NCBI GenBank assembly: GCA_025504975.1 | Contig: JANUWI010000007.1 | Coordinates: 992,001-1,056,000, forward strand | Origin: Plenodomus lindquistii | Lineage: Eukaryota > Ascomycota > Dothideomycetes > Pleosporales > Leptosphaeriaceae | Reading direction: 5' to 3' | Length of the DNA: 64,000 nt | Part shown: piece by piece, positions 1 through 12,755 of the stretch | Position numbering within the stretch: position 1 is the stretch's first letter | Layout: every line of letters starts with the position of its first letter | Program-made: the position numbers and the translations under genes | The notes under the pieces: generated by a model | Databases searched by the model: none | What the model was told of the DNA's origin: nothing | Seen by the model: the letters and a program-made list of their open reading frames with translations, nothing else

Positions 1-948
1 ATGCGCGAAAACATCCGCTCTCTCCACCACGCCTCGAAATCCGTACTCCGACGCACCAACAAACTCCGCTCCGCATCCTCCGACCTCTTCGACGCCGCAA
101 AAATCAGCAACACGGCCCTCCACACCCTAACATTCCTACCACCCACCCACCTCAAAGCGCTAGACCGCTACACCAAAACCCTCACCCAAAGCGAAGCAAA
201 CCCCATCGCAGGTTTCTACTACAACATGCACGCCATCTCCAGCACCATCACCGCAATCCTGACATCGCTCACCCGCCCCTCGACCCTCATATCCTCCATG
301 TCAAGCACCCAAAAGTCAATCGACAGACACAATCTCAGCGTGCGCCGGTCAGACCGCTGGCCCCTTGGTCTCCTCGACGATGCGCGGTCCCGCGTCCAAC
401 GCGATGCGCAGGATAAAATGGAGAAGAGTAGACAAGAGCTTGAGGATTTGGGCAGGGAGCTCAGGTATAGTCAGCAGGTTGTTGCGAGTGAGGCGGCGGG
501 GTGGCAGGAGGGGAGGGTGGAGATGGGGAGGAGGGCTGTGAGGGAGTTGGCGAGAAGGATGGTGGTTGTTGAGAAGGCGAGGTTGGAGGGGATGAGGAGG
601 GCGGTTAGGGGGTTAGGCGTGCGTGAGAAGGGTGAGGGGGGGAGGAAGAGGGGGAGTTCGAGGGGATTGCGTGCTGAGGAGGTGGATGGGAATGGACCGC
701 CTGAGGCTGAGAGTCTGAATGGTGATGCGGAGGTTTTGGACCCTCGGGCTGAGCCTAAGATGGGGCACACGAATGGTGTTGCAGCTGAGGTCGAGCCAGC
801 GGTAGCGCCGGAGGAAGAAGAGGAAGAAAACCTCACACTCCTCATGCACGACGAGGCTCTGCCCTCGCAGCCACAGCCTTTTGATGAAACACCACCATCA
901 CCGTCATCACCGCCATCGACGCCGCAGCAACAGCAACAAGTAGACTAG
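1..948 (+). CDS. Sorting-nexin/BAR-like protein, C-terminal part (5' end probably outside window)
   Basis: The frame is open from base 1 to a TAG at 946-948 and gives 315 residues. The N-terminal two thirds is helical and charged. Residues about 140-205 have the E/R/L-rich pattern of the last BAR helix of fungal sorting nexins, with a motif close to LGRELRYSQQVVASE followed by GWQEGR. The C-terminal 100 residues are low-complexity (E, P, S, Q) and look disordered. No PX domain is visible, so the N-terminal exons probably lie upstream and the ATG at base 1 may be an internal Met. If correct, the product is a membrane-curvature or endosomal sorting protein; this family call rests on pattern memory only. 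Sense-strand composition switches sharply near base 415, from C-rich to strongly G-rich (bases 481-540 contain 38 G and 5 C by hand count). Confidence 0.5.
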   Translation: MRENIRSLHHASKSVLRRTNKLRSASSDLFDAAKISNTALHTLTFLPPTHLKALDRYTKTLTQSEANPIAGFYYNMHAISSTITAILTSLTRPSTLISSMSSTQKSIDRHNLSVRRSDRWPLGLLDDARSRVQRDAQDKMEKSRQELEDLGRELRYSQQVVASEAAGWQEGRVEMGRRAVRELARRMVVVEKARLEGMRRAVRGLGVREKGEGGRKRGSSRGLRAEEVDGNGPPEAESLNGDAEVLDPRAEPKMGHTNGVAAEVEPAVAPEEEEEENLTLLMHDEALPSQPQPFDETPPSPSSPPSTPQQQQQVD

Positions 949-1497
949 CTTTTTCCCTTCCGCCCCCTTTTGGATAGATACCAATACACATTTATCTTTG
1001 CGTTGTTAAGAACAACAAACCTTCCTTTCTTTCCTTGCACTCTAATCCAATGACTTTTTCAGGGAGGAAAAGATGTAAAAATTTCCAGAAAATCACGCAA
1101 ACCTTGGCACATTTTTATTCTCATGTGTAGATCTGCCAGGAGGGTATGGGGGAGATGGTAGGGTGGGGAAGGGGGGTATGGTGTATATATATCCCCGCTA
1201 GTTCAAAATGCCGGTGTGATTAGTATTCCATGTTCTGTCTATATTTTCAAGTAGTATGGGTCTTTGTTTGGCGTGCTATAAGACAGTGGCTTGCTTTGTA
1301 AAGGGATGGAAGCGGGTATTTCTTATTGTGCTGCCCAAGTCAATACATCCCGTCGTATCGTTTCAGCCCGGCTTCGAATTTCTCCACCATACAGTGAGTG
1401 AGTGATGTTCAGTCACGAACACCACACCAAGGACGTTGATGAACACGCGTGGTGTCCACAATGTATTCGAGCTCAAGGCACATGCTCGATACCATAG

Positions 1498-1498
<1 letters not shown>

Positions 1499-1530
<32 letters not shown>
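1499..1530. repeat. (CA)n microsatellite
   Basis: Sixteen CA units in an uninterrupted run. Open frames crossing it translate as HTHT or CVCV and are repeat artefacts. Confidence 0.95.
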
Positions 1531-1532
<2 letters not shown>

Positions 1533-4500
1533 ACGTCGAAACTACAGTCCACGACAAGCACCCACCACGATTATACAAAAACGAACCACACAACTCACCT
1601 CGCCCCCTGCTCTTGATCCAAGCCCTACATGCACACTGATATATCCTTCCGCTCCATCCCACGCTACAACACCAAACCTCTCCTCCGATCCCACGCGCAC
1701 GTCTCGACATTCACGCCACTCCACTTCCCTTCACGACACACAAGCGACACCCCCACCACGCACAAACCACACGCGAGTTTCTCTACCCGTGACAAACTGT
1801 GCATCAGCATCGCTTCGAACATGGCTTACAGCATGTGTGGGTCGCGGCGCGTAGTAATGCACCAATAGCGATAGCTCGATAGCGTGCACTTTTCTTTCCA
1901 GAAGGCCCGGGAGACTGGGGATCGGTGGTGGATATGCACGTGCATGCACATGCACGCAGGGAGTGTAAGCATACATGAGTTTTCATGCAGTCAGATTGGA
2001 TAATGTGGTGGGTTAGATTATACGTGTTGTAGCTCTACGCAAGCACGCGTGCCGAGTTGTTTGGCATTGGCAAGAAGGCTTTGGATTGTGTGGGGGACGC
2101 GGAGCAACGTGACGTTCGTTGAGCAATACGGCGTACGATGGTGGGATGGGAGTGTGATGATTCTCTGCTGATTGAGGGTTGGGAGTACATACCGGCTTGT
2201 GGGGCTGTGATGCTGGGTTGGGATTGGGATGCAAGCCACGTTCCTGCCCACCGCTTGTTGTCTTGGTTTGTTTTCCCCACGTAGTGGGACATGCATTGTG
2301 GTTGTGACGATAGTTGGGTGTTTCAGATTAGAACTGGTGGTTTCGGGGGTTTTGTGGTGGACCTGGTGTTTTGCGATGCTAGGACTGTTGTGGAAATGTG
2401 GCCGGTGTTGAGGCGTGTTCACTGATTACCTACCTACGTACCATACTCTTGTCATGTTGATTGCCGACATCACAACACACGGTCATCATTGGAAAAGGCG
2501 AGAACTTGTGATTAATCTTCGGTTGGCATGTTGTTATTGCGGAACCGCTAGGGGCAGCGCAACTCACGCGTATGCTTCTCGTCCATTGCGTAGAGCAGAT
2601 AGCAACGTCTTGTGACAATTGAAGAGCACAAGGCTCACGCAAGCAATCTACCAAGCGGCCAAACACTTTGGTCCCATATGTACCTGACCGTAAATTTCGT
2701 GTCGATGCCTGAGAAGCCTTGCTTGTACTCCCATTATAAGCAGGGCTGAGCCTGAGCGTCGATCATTCGCACACCGCGTCTAGCCACACTGATCGACCTT
2801 TGTACCATGTAGACTTCACATTCGCACATGGTTGTCACATGTTTCAGAATTTGGAGCGGTACATACTCTGGTCCTCGAGGTAGTGTGTAAGTCATTTCCG
2901 ATGTCTTGGTAATGCTGACTCTTGGACGTGGATAGGATCTCAATGACGTCGGAGATATGCTGGAAATAGCTCGTGTACTGTAACGGCCTACCAATCGCCG
3001 GCTTAACGGTGTTAGAATACGTCTCTAGTACACATCCCACGTTTGCTGTGAGGAACAGTGTACTGTTGTCTTAAGCGACGCCGTTTCAACGGCTGTGGTG
3101 TGACCATCCCACGACATACACATGGCTGAAAGTACGGTGTCTCTTGTGCTATGAAACATTTCGCGAAGCAGTGGTGGTGTGTCGCTGGTGCGCTTGGACT
3201 CATAATGGGCTGCTAATTTTGGTCGTGAGTTGTGAGCTGTGCGCTATGTGTGCGTGATGCGGTGCTGGTAATTTCCTCAAACTACCTATCAGGCTAGCTG
3301 GTGACCTGAATGTGTGAGAGCATGTGGAGTAGCCCAGCAGCGTAAGAACAAGAATAGTCTTTTCTTACCTTCTGTCATCAACAGATGAGTCTTACCCACC
3401 TGCAGCATGCTGTCTGACTTTCCAAGCAAAATCCAGCAGTCTTCTATTGCCAGGCTGGCGCAGCTTCGTCCTGCCACGACACTGGCCTGCAGTAAATATT
3501 GAATCCTTCCTCCACTGGTAACACAAGACAGAATATATGGGATGTTAATTTATCTTGACCAATGAGAACGCATCCATTGCGCCTCGTCCCAGCCGAATCA
3601 GGCATCGAACACATCAGCCCAACTGCCACATGCGGATGAGCATGTCTTGATTCAGACTAGGCACTGCTTACACTTAGTGCACAGGACCCATGTCTAGTGA
3701 GTTGGGGTGCCGTTGCAGGGCGGTAAGCCGATGGAGCAGGACTAATTTGCGTCGAAGTCGATATTAACGAAGATCACGGGCAGAGCCTGCGTGCAGGACC
3801 AGGCTTTCTCGTGCCGAAAAGCTCACCGGTTTTTCCGACAGCACGATCTTGCAGAAGGACCCATGGTGATACATCGCCATTTTAATACTCGTAGCGGTAC
3901 CTTGCTCTTTGTACACGGAGCCGTAGTCAGCAGTAGGTCGCCTTACGCAAGCATCTCACAGGCTTGAGCCGTTGGAGCAAGTGGGGAATTGCGGCTCGTA
4001 GGACGTTACGCATACTATGCTTCCACGATCAGCCTCTTGCAGTGGTGCCAGGTTCCTTGACGCTCACCTTGCGCATTATAATCCCTGAGTGGGAACCTGA
4101 ACTCAACTTAATGGTCAGCACTTGTGTGCTTTGTCTCAGCCGCCCGCCTGAACCTGCTTACGGAGGAATGGCTCCTCCTCCTTGCATCATGCCATTAACG
4201 CCCTCAAAATGGTGCAGACTTGGTGTCATTGGTCGATACATGTACAATGCGGGTCTGAATGATGTGATCTTACGGCGTGGCTGATGACCTCCCGCTTCCT
4301 GAAGCTTGGTGTCGTTTGTGTGGGTGAGCCGAAGGACTGGAACGACAAAGCAGTGCTCCAAGAAAGATTCTGCGCTGCAAGCTTACCACGCTGCTAACAA
4401 CATAGATCATACTCTTCAAGACTGCAGATACTGCTGATGCTGATGATCACACTGTTTGGGTCGCTGAGCTCGATGGCTGATGAGACAGGCGGGTCGCGGA

Positions 4501-4964
4501 ATGAACCCCGCAGCACTCCATCACGAAAGCACGTGCTCGAACGATTCGTGCATTGCCTCTTCATCGTGCATCGTCTAGATCGTCCTCAAACACACCCTAA
4601 AAGCAGCATAACGCAGGAGGACTTATCCTCCGCCCTGCCTTCCCCAGCGCTGACACATCTTTAAACTTTTGCCGCGAAGGCCATGGAACCTGATCAATCA
4701 GACGGCGTATCTGCCTCGATCTAAAAGATCCAAGAAACCGGGTAAAATACAAATAGCAGAGTTGCTATACAGGTGGTTCGACAGGTTACTATACTTGAAT
4801 TGGGACATTGGGGGCCTTTCTTGAGCTTGCAACACTAATTTGGCCGAGACGGGCAGATTCTGCGATGTAAGTTCTGGGTCGCTGTTCAGGCAATATTGCA
4901 CACTGTGGCTTGCGGCGAAGGCTCCTGCGGCGTTGTTGTTGGCCAGGTTCTGGGTATCGAAATT

Positions 4965-4981
4965 GGGGGGGGGGGGGGGGG
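4965..4981. repeat. 17-nt G homopolymer
   Basis: An uninterrupted run of 17 G in the gene-poor region. Homopolymers of this length are prone to length error in sequencing and in replication, so nearby frames should not be trusted. Confidence 0.9.
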
Positions 4982-5443
4982 AACGAAGGATTCGCGGGCC
5001 TGCAGGGCGTACGTCGATGGTGCAGGAGGACGGGCGAGGCGTATGGTTCGGCGCTGTTTGGTTAGATAATGTAGCCAGGGGTAGGTTCGCATGGGGCGTA
5101 AATGTAACAGGCGTGCGATGCAGGTAGAAAGAGTGTGACGGTGATGCAGCCAAGTTGTTAGATGTACAGAGATTGCCTGGCGTTGAAATGCACCTATTGC
5201 GTTGTATTCTTGAGCCAACAGTTTCGTCAGGTTCATCATCTGCATTACTCGTTTCAAGCTTAGTCTAAATGGCCATTGTCTATCCATTCTATGATTGCGG
5301 AGATAAGACGTATATGTATATTGTATATAGTGTAGAATGTTTGTAATAGGTCCCTTAAAAATGGCTTGAGATAGATCCAGTCGACGCCCAGAGCCCAGAC
5401 ACAGCCCCTAGTTGCACTGTTCGTGTCAAGGCCAATCAATGAC

Positions 5444-6986
5444 CTACATTGTGTGAACGCGAACGCGGTTCTGACTGTGATATGCCACTTGACGCTTGAC
5501 CTCCTCGGGTGCTGTGCGCATAATGACTTTGAAAGTGTCGCGAACTCGAGTGCGAAGCTCTGCTTCCATTGCCTGATAGATACCGCTTTCGATGCCGAAT
5601 TCCAGTGAGTTATCGTGCTTAGAGTAGCGCTCGGAGAATTTATCCACAAGCTTCTCTACTCTTCGCAGCTCTGAAAGTACGATGTTCGTTCGTAAGCTCA
5701 TCTCGTGGTCAGAGCTGACCTTCGTAGTAATTTTGGGGTTGGAGGTCTGGGCAGAGTTCCCGACTTGAGCACTCCTCGAATGAATCCTGTTGCGTTCATC
5801 AACTCCAGCCATTGATTCGTAGCTAGAGAGAACTTTGGAGATGACGAGTGACGTCGTGGAAGAAAAATGAGGATTGACTGAGCAAGAGCAATCAAGCAAA
5901 TTGTGAATTGATTCGACGGCAGACTTGGTGATCGAAAGAGTGTCAGTCCAGGTTGGGAGCTCATCAGGAAAACTGGCGAAGTCGACTGTCAAAGATCCAC
6001 TGATCGATGGCGTATACAGACTTCTCAATGTTTGGAAGGCGTATGAGGTGCAATCGTGCCTTGGCACACTGACATTGGCCGGTGGAGGTGGTGGTGTGGG
6101 GAGTGGAACACAGGCCACTGGAGCAGGAGATGTTATCGTCTTATCTTGATGTGCCAGCACTGGATGTTGCATTCCTAGTGGTTGATCCGGGCCAATCGGG
6201 GGTGATCGCAATATTTCGTTCGGCGTGAACATTTCCGGCTGGCTTTGTACGCTGTCCGATCGTACATGTCCGCCATAAGGCGGCTGTGGTGTAAGGAATT
6301 GCGGCATGGGAGTGAAGACGTCTGTCGGGGCCCCGAACAATACTTGTTCTTCGCTGGGCCAGCCGTTGAGCATTGAGCCATCCGAATATGCTGGAGACTG
6401 GCCGTCATTGAAGCTACTGGCCATATATGCATCCTGGTAGTATTCCGGAGTGGCAGGGCAGAAGTAGAACGGATCCGCTGGCTCAGGGGAGCTTTCAGCA
6501 GTATGGGTGTCCGTCCTAGAAATCACAGTTGGCCCAGTACTATGCAACCCGTAGGAGCCAGCTGGCGATGTACTGCGAATGACGGTGCCATCCGACTTCC
6601 TATTTTTCCGCGGTTTTCCTACCCTGTGCATATGTCAATCACTAAGCCTACCGCGATATTGCTTTAGGACCTACCTCATAGAGGGCGAGTAATTGCAGCA
6701 GATCTTCATGTTGTTACAACGCTGGCATATCGGTCTAACTTTATCACATTTCACCTGGCACTCTTGTCAGCTGTCTTAGCATCCAGTGTGAGGAATTGTA
6801 ACATACCTTCGCACGTGAGCATGCGTCGCATGAGGCTCTCATCTTCCGCGGCTTCAGTTCTCTATTTCGGCCAGTGACCGTCACGGCACTTTCAGGAACT
6901 ATAAGCATATTGTCCCTTGGTGGAGATAGGGACTGCGGCGGGGCACAAGTTTGAGGCGAAACGTGAAACATGTTATGTTGGTACAA
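5444..6986 (-). CDS. Zn2Cys6 transcription factor of the AflR type
   Basis: Three exons (6807-6986, 6675-6754, 5444-6623) join in phase to give 479 residues. Introns of 52 and 51 nt lie within or just after the zinc cluster. Spliced, the cluster reads CDACSRAKVKCDKVRPICQR followed by C-x5-CC, a complete C-x2-C-x6-C-x6-C-x2-C-x6-C binuclear cluster. A basic linker with a KPRKNRKS motif follows. The C-terminal half has the feature typical of the aflatoxin-regulatory (AflR) domain: a short Cys-rich motif (LLDCSCSVNPHF) followed by a helical region. Proteins of this family usually activate a neighbouring secondary-metabolite cluster. Here no polyketide synthase, peptide synthetase, P450 or other tailoring enzyme is seen within 5 kb on either side, so the target is unknown. 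The Met at 6986 is used; a second in-frame Met at 6972 is possible. Confidence 0.85.
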
Positions 6987-8941
6987 TGAGATCGTTGAAT
7001 AGAGATTCGAAGCAGTAAGACGAAGGATACATTATATAGAATAGTGAGGTAGAGCGAATGGCTTCGGTCGTGGAATGCTACCAATGAGCGGCATGGGGCG
7101 TTGACAGGCTACATTCGTCGGCGTGGGTGGGTGGGTGGGTGTCAAGCTGACGCTTGGGGATACAATGGCAGGGAACTGCTGCAGCCAAAGCGGATAGCAT
7201 GCTTAGACTGGGGCTGAGAGCTTACAACAGATGTATACTGCAACAAGTTTAGCGTTGTTGACGTATTTTGCAACTCCAGTGGAGCGCTTTGGCACCTGCC
7301 ATCATGCGTGACGCTCAAGCCCTGTGAAGGACTACAGGACCACAGCGGCGTTGGCCTCGGCGACGCTGGACCTTGCAGAAGATTCCGCAGCGTGGGAGTA
7401 GCGCAGTGCTATTCCATTAGACCGGACCTTGGAATGTGCATGCTAGCGGGACGCAACGAGGCGTGGCAGCGTGAGTAAGCCTGTGCAGTTGACAACATAG
7501 CCGGACGCATCGCATAGATTGGTTCCGCGAACATCTCAGTACGCTCTCCAATCCTTTGGTTCATCCTCCAGCAACTTGCAGCGGCGCTCAACGTTGAGAA
7601 CCGTAAGAGGTCCCATACTCGTTGGCCCCCTGCTGTAATCCTTGCTCGCATGCGGCTATCATTTCGCTCCAATGAATACCTGGTCTACACAGAGGTTAGT
7701 GCTGACTGAGTCCTGCTACACAAAAATAACGCCTGCCAAAGAGCATGCGTTGCACGACTAACTACACTGGTGGCCAGCATCCCTGACATCATGATCAGTG
7801 TTCATGAGATAACGCCAGATTTGCAGTACTATCGAGTGGAGGACCCGTTCGACCAGTCCTGTCTGGAGTGTGACGTGATACATAATGCACACCGCACACA
7901 GTCCTTACACGTTTAAGACCCTTTGCCTCAGAGTACCGGTGAGGTGTTGCATGGCCATGTCAATGCTGTCTTCGTCGAGTGCAGACCTACAGTGGCACAA
8001 GGCTGCAACCTCGACTGGTCAACTATGTGATGTTAATTTACACATTCTGCTGGGGTGACGAGGCTGTGTTGAGATGAATAGGGAACCGAGTGGAGCGCTC
8101 ACACAACTCGTGGTTCGCTTGTCATTTCCGGCAACTGTTTGGACTCGATCGTGTTTCCAAGCCTGGCTTACCCTGTCCCAAAGACGCGAAATAGACAGCA
8201 GCATCAGGTGAACTGTGGTACTGCCTGCTCAGCCCCAATTGTGCAAGGTACCAAGGGATCTTTGAGCCGCAGCGACGATAAGGCTGAGGAAGAGCGACAC
8301 ATTGCCAAGACATGAGGACCACGGTCCCTTCATCACTTGTAAGTGGTGTGACTGCATGGGGAGTGTATGGGTGTGTGTGTGTCGCATCTGAAGGTTGCGC
8401 TGGTTCTCTGCCCAGGTGGGGCGGGAGCGGAATGGAGCGCGGCACGTGGCCCAATGCCAAAGCTCGGCAAGGGGAAAGCCTTCACATTGGTCAACTATCC
8501 AACATTCACATCTGCGAACGCCATCCTACGGCGATGAGAGTTGGTGGCGCAGAACGTGGGGGCCAATGATTTTTCTGATCTTATTAGGAGCTAGGTACGC
8601 CTCGTATCGACAGCATGCGCCCCCATGCGCTCCATACAAGAGGAGTGTCCACACAACCATGAGCACTCAGTAGAATCCACATCAACCCCTGAATATGAGG
8701 CGTAAGGCACCCCTTGACAGATGCAGCCATCCGTCTGGACTCACCTTGAAACAACTGAATGCACTGTACCTGGAGCACCGCACCATGTCGGCAGGATCTG
8801 TGGGGCCTTTCATGGGATGATCCGCCCCTTCGCCACTTGTGGACCTGCAGCGTCATCCCGCGTTGCAGCGCGCTCAATTCTTTCGAAGCAGCCCTGAGAC
8901 CAGACGCTAGTATACACGGGCATGGACGTAGCTTAGTGACA
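6987..8941. other. Gene-poor intergenic region
   Basis: About 2 kb between the 5' end of the AflR-type gene and the 3' end of MSH5. It should contain the promoter of the regulator. A (GGGT)n tract lies at about 7123-7141. Short overlapping frames on both strands resemble nothing known. Confidence 0.6.
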
Positions 8942-11900
8942 TTACGATCGAGAGGCGGTGGTAGCCGTTACTGTCAGGATGTCTGACAATGTCGTTCTCG
9001 GATCTTCATATACGTTCGCTTCAAGGAAGTCGCGTGCGATCCGCTCCTTTGAAATTTGTTAGCCATTTACCACGAAGTGTGACTTCCCACTCACCGCCTC
9101 CTGTAGCTCTGCAACTTCGTCTTCGGGCATCTGGCAGCATGCGGCGACAAGGTCTTCGCCCCTCATCGACAGGAGGATCAAGTTCTCCGCACGTTGGATG
9201 ATGTCGGGAGGAACTCCATTGATGGCGGCACAGCTATGGGGCGTCAGCGGTACTCCTGCGGCGTCAAGACAGACTTACCACGTCCCAAAGCTCGACGTAC
9301 TTCGACCAATCCGAAAGCTTGAGCTGCTTAGTACATGCTATTGTAAATCAGAAGGAAAACTTACTTGTACAGGTAAGTGATCTGATCATTCACTTCTGAG
9401 GCATCTGTGTCAATGCGGACCTCCATGTGCCCAAATGCGAGAGCTGCTCGTGGTTCCAGATGGCCCATCTCGAAGATTTCTGAGACCCGTTAGACTAGTC
9501 ATACCGGCGCTTGGGAGATCTCACCATGAAAGTGAGTAGCACCGATGACTTTGGGTCGCTCTGATCCCAAGCTTAGCAGGTGGTCCATGACCGCGCAAGC
9601 CAGCCCGGCCCCGTCGCTGGATTCTGTCCCTTTGCCGAACTCATCAATGATAAGCAGACTCCGTCGCGTGGCCAGGCTTAAGGCGAGCGAGATCTGCTGC
9701 AAATCTATCATGAATGCACTCTGAACGCGGGAGACAGTCTCTCTCGTGGTGACCCTGGAAAGTATCTTGTCTGTTATTCCAATTTCTGCATTCTCTGCAG
9801 GAACAAAACAACCAACATGCGCCATGAACACAATCAGCGCAACTTGTTTGAGATAAACGCTTTTTCCTGAATAGTTTGGACCGGTCAAGACAAGCATACC
9901 GGGATGTTGATCTGGGGAGTATCTTGAATGACTGTCTGTGCTGGTGAAACGTGGTGGAGCTTCAGCTTCGTCGTCACTTCCGCCCGCACCACCAACCAAT
10001 AATGTGTCGTTTGGTACGAATGAGGAAACTGTGAGCTCTTGGAGTATGTGACTATGTCAAGATCAGATAATGTACCTTGATGGTGATTCTAAACATACCG
10101 TCCGCCTTTGATGGCTAATACATTATCGTGTGTTACTCGTGGACGACATAGGTTGTATTGCTTTGCACCTTGCGCCAAAGCCACAAGACTGTCGTAGCCC
10201 GTCAGTCCCACCCGAACTAAATCCATGGATTCACTGACCTGTCAAGTTCGCCACAGATGTCTGAACATGCTGCTATGAGCTCTTCGTATTGTAGCACATG
10301 CTGGGCAAGCTCGTGGCTAATTTCGATTTCCCGGTCCGAGATGATTCCGTACACGTCGCCGAAGTGGTCATCCATTTCTCGTGTCTCACTGCTCTTGAAG
10401 TAGACTTGCTCCCTGGGCAATGTTAGGACCAGAGATTGTTTGCGTGTCGCAAGAAGGATGTACTCAGTGGCAAACATTCTCTCCCAACGATTTTCAAAGC
10501 TACCACCGTAGACTTCAGCGCCCGTCATTGGATCGATTGGCACCGTTACCAGAAAGCCAATTTGTGGGAAGTAGATGACGTTCAGCGTTGCTCGTAGATC
10601 CGATGGCATCTTCTCGGATAGCTTCGCAGCGACCTCATTCAGTAGGGAATCCAGGCCATCAAGTGTCCTCTTCATTTGATCGAGCTCTTCGTCCACACCC
10701 GCCAAGATCACAGTCCGCGATTCTTCAGCTGACTTGTCGAGGTCTATAGTCTCGCTAATTCTCCGACCGACCTGGGCGAGGTGATAGCTTTCAAACTTCT
10801 CGAATACCTGGTATAATCAGCTGGAAGTCCGGGTCTGCAAGAAAGCATGAGCCCTCTTACCTTCGCTCTGATTGATAAAGCTTCTCCACCCAGAATATCT
10901 TGTAACGCGTCCTTGATCTTCAGCGCGAAGAAAGAGAACTAAGTCCATTTGTTAGCGCTATAATTCGAACGCGTCACTCGTGATATTCTCACCGCTCGGA
11001 TAGCCACCCATACGCTCCTTTTGAGACCAGCTCTACCCTGCGTAGGCCCGCTCACTCCTTTCTTGAGGTTCATCAGTATGACACGCATGTTTCCAATGTT
11101 CTTCAAGTTTTGCACGAGTTCTTGCAGTGCCGATTCATTATCTGGGCGAACTAACACACTTACGGTGTGCAGTCGATCATCGATGATGTCGATGTTTACA
11201 GTCGGCCGAAGAAAGTACTGGCGTAAAAGGGATCGGCCTTGTGAGGTTCTAGCCAGTTTATGGAACAGTCCGTAAACTGAAAGCCCCTCCTTTGCGCCCG
11301 AGCTGCTCTTAGTCGGTCCACGATTGTGGGAGTGTGGATGAGACTCCGCATCCAATATCTGTAGAGAGTGTAGTGTATCGGCATTTACGAACATTGTATC
11401 GCGAAGGCTGAACATTTCCAACGTCGTGACTCGAAACATGAGGTATGAATCATGATCACCAGGTAAATAAGCTGCTGCACGTCGGCGTTGCAAGTAGGAG
11501 ATCAGCGCACCAGCACAACCGATCTAGGACTGTCAGCATGTTCGAAGGTCTTTTGAGACGGGTGGAAATACTGTTACCCGACTGTCTAAGTCTATCGATC
11601 CAGCGACACGTAGCAGTCGCCCTTGTTGACCAAGCGTGTTCTCATCTTCAAACTGGTTGGCAGCGCCAGGTTCCCCAGGTACATTGAAGCGAGCGTGAGA
11701 ACTCTCTGCCCCATCCACTTGTAAGCTCAGGAGCTTGGTTCTTGCAGCGTCATAGTAGAACTCGCTCGGAGGTCGCACCTCCAATATGAATGGGAGACGA
11801 AATTGATCATTGTCGACACTCATAGCATCGTCGCTCCTATCCTCTGGATCAAATCGATTGATCACTGAGTCATCGATCTTCGTCGAGACTAGAATGACAG

Positions 11901-12364
11901 TTGGCTCAATCGATACTCTGACTGCTTTATCTTTAGTGGTCGTCTCATGCGTACTGTGTCTAGGCTTACGTACGTGTGTCAACAATATCAACATCACCAA
12001 ACTGAACATCTTCCATGAAGTACAGCTTCTCATCTCTCGCCACATAATAGCAGCAACCCACCACCCCTCGAGGCAATAAGTCAACAGCCATGATTACCTC
12101 GTTTAATGTGTCGTCATCCTCGCGCACGCTTTCAGACGGTGCCCGTGTTGATCCACTCTCAAGGAACGGGCCTCTCCGAGCAGGTTGCTGCGACCTGGTT
12201 GGCACTGCTGTCGCTGTCGACGCTGAATGAACAGATGATTGACGTGATCCAGCAGATCCAGCAGGACGCTGACCGCTGCTACTGGCATTACTTGGGGTTG
12301 TTGTGCTGTTACGACTGCGTTTGTGTCGGAATGGTGGCTTGAAAGGCGGCTTACGCGGCGGCAT
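8942..12364 (-). CDS. MSH5: MutS homologue 5, meiotic crossover factor
   Basis: Eleven exons separated by ten introns of 38-54 nt join in frame to give about 980 residues. The ATPase domain is intact: Walker A GPNYSGKS at about residue 728, an MSH-type FMIDLQQ motif, and Walker B LLIIDEFGKGTES. The composite ABC-type region ends with GATHFH. The C-terminal helices continue through RSTSSFGTCCAAINGVPPDI, which needs two short introns near 9325-9364 and 9236-9280. The lever/clamp part includes GGRHILQEL. There is no mismatch-recognition N-terminal domain; the first 90 residues are basic and disordered. The residues around the P-loop, with tyrosine after GPN, match MSH5 rather than MSH2/3/6. MSH5 pairs with MSH4 as MutS-gamma and stabilises recombination intermediates in meiosis. 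The gene lies 391 bp downstream of HSP78 on the same strand. The stop is at 8942-8944. Confidence 0.93.
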
Positions 12365-12755
12365 TTCGGTTTTGAAGGTGAAAGACTTGAAAGGATAGGA
12401 CCGGAGTGGTATGGCGGTTAAGGTGAGTGGTCGAGGGTCAGATGTGTTGTTCTTGGGTGAGGAAGGCGCAACGACGCGTGCACGCGTACCTGCCCATTCA
12501 GATGCGCACGACACTTCATACAGAGGAGGACAACACCATCAGGCAGCGCATTGAGCAAAGCGAAACGGTTTGCGATGCTCTGTAATGTCGAACAGGACGT
12601 GAGTGAAAATTCTTTGATTGCATGCTGTACTGGGTCGGCCGCAGCCATTAATCTACCTATACAAAGCTGAGTAGTCATACATATCATACAGTTTTTTACA
12701 GAAGCCTACTTATTATAGTACAATCGTAACGTCGTTAACATGTCAGTGTCGTTGA
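12365..12755. other. HSP78-MSH5 intergenic region
   Basis: 391 bp holding the 3' end of the HSP78 transcript and the promoter/5' leader of MSH5. The open frame of the MSH5 first exon extends upstream to 12514, but the Met at 12364, followed by a basic stretch, is the preferred start. No other element was recognised. Confidence 0.5.

Larger units (their letters stand above)
949..5443. other. Gene-poor region, no supported gene
   Basis: About 4.5 kb between the sorting-nexin-like gene and the AflR-type regulator. All open frames are short, overlap on both strands and resemble no family I know. Base composition is moderate, without the AT-richness expected of heavily RIP-mutated repeats. It contains a CA microsatellite, a short purine/pyrimidine alternating tract near 1933-1958 and a 17-G run at 4965-4981. 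A 151-residue minus-strand frame at 4698-5153 runs through the G run as poly-proline and is not supported. The stretch could hold non-coding RNA or decayed sequence; I see nothing definite. Confidence 0.6.

Noticed and set aside
1363..1710. 115-residue minus-strand frame over the CA repeat
   Set aside because: It is produced by the dinucleotide repeat (CVCVCV tract) and has no other coding features.
3964..4284. 106-residue plus-strand frame
   Set aside because: No family resemblance, no leader or intron signals, and overlapping frames of similar size on the other strand.
4698..5153. 151-residue minus-strand open frame
   Set aside because: It crosses a 17-G run as poly-proline, has no recognisable domain and lies in a gene-poor region; length alone is not support.
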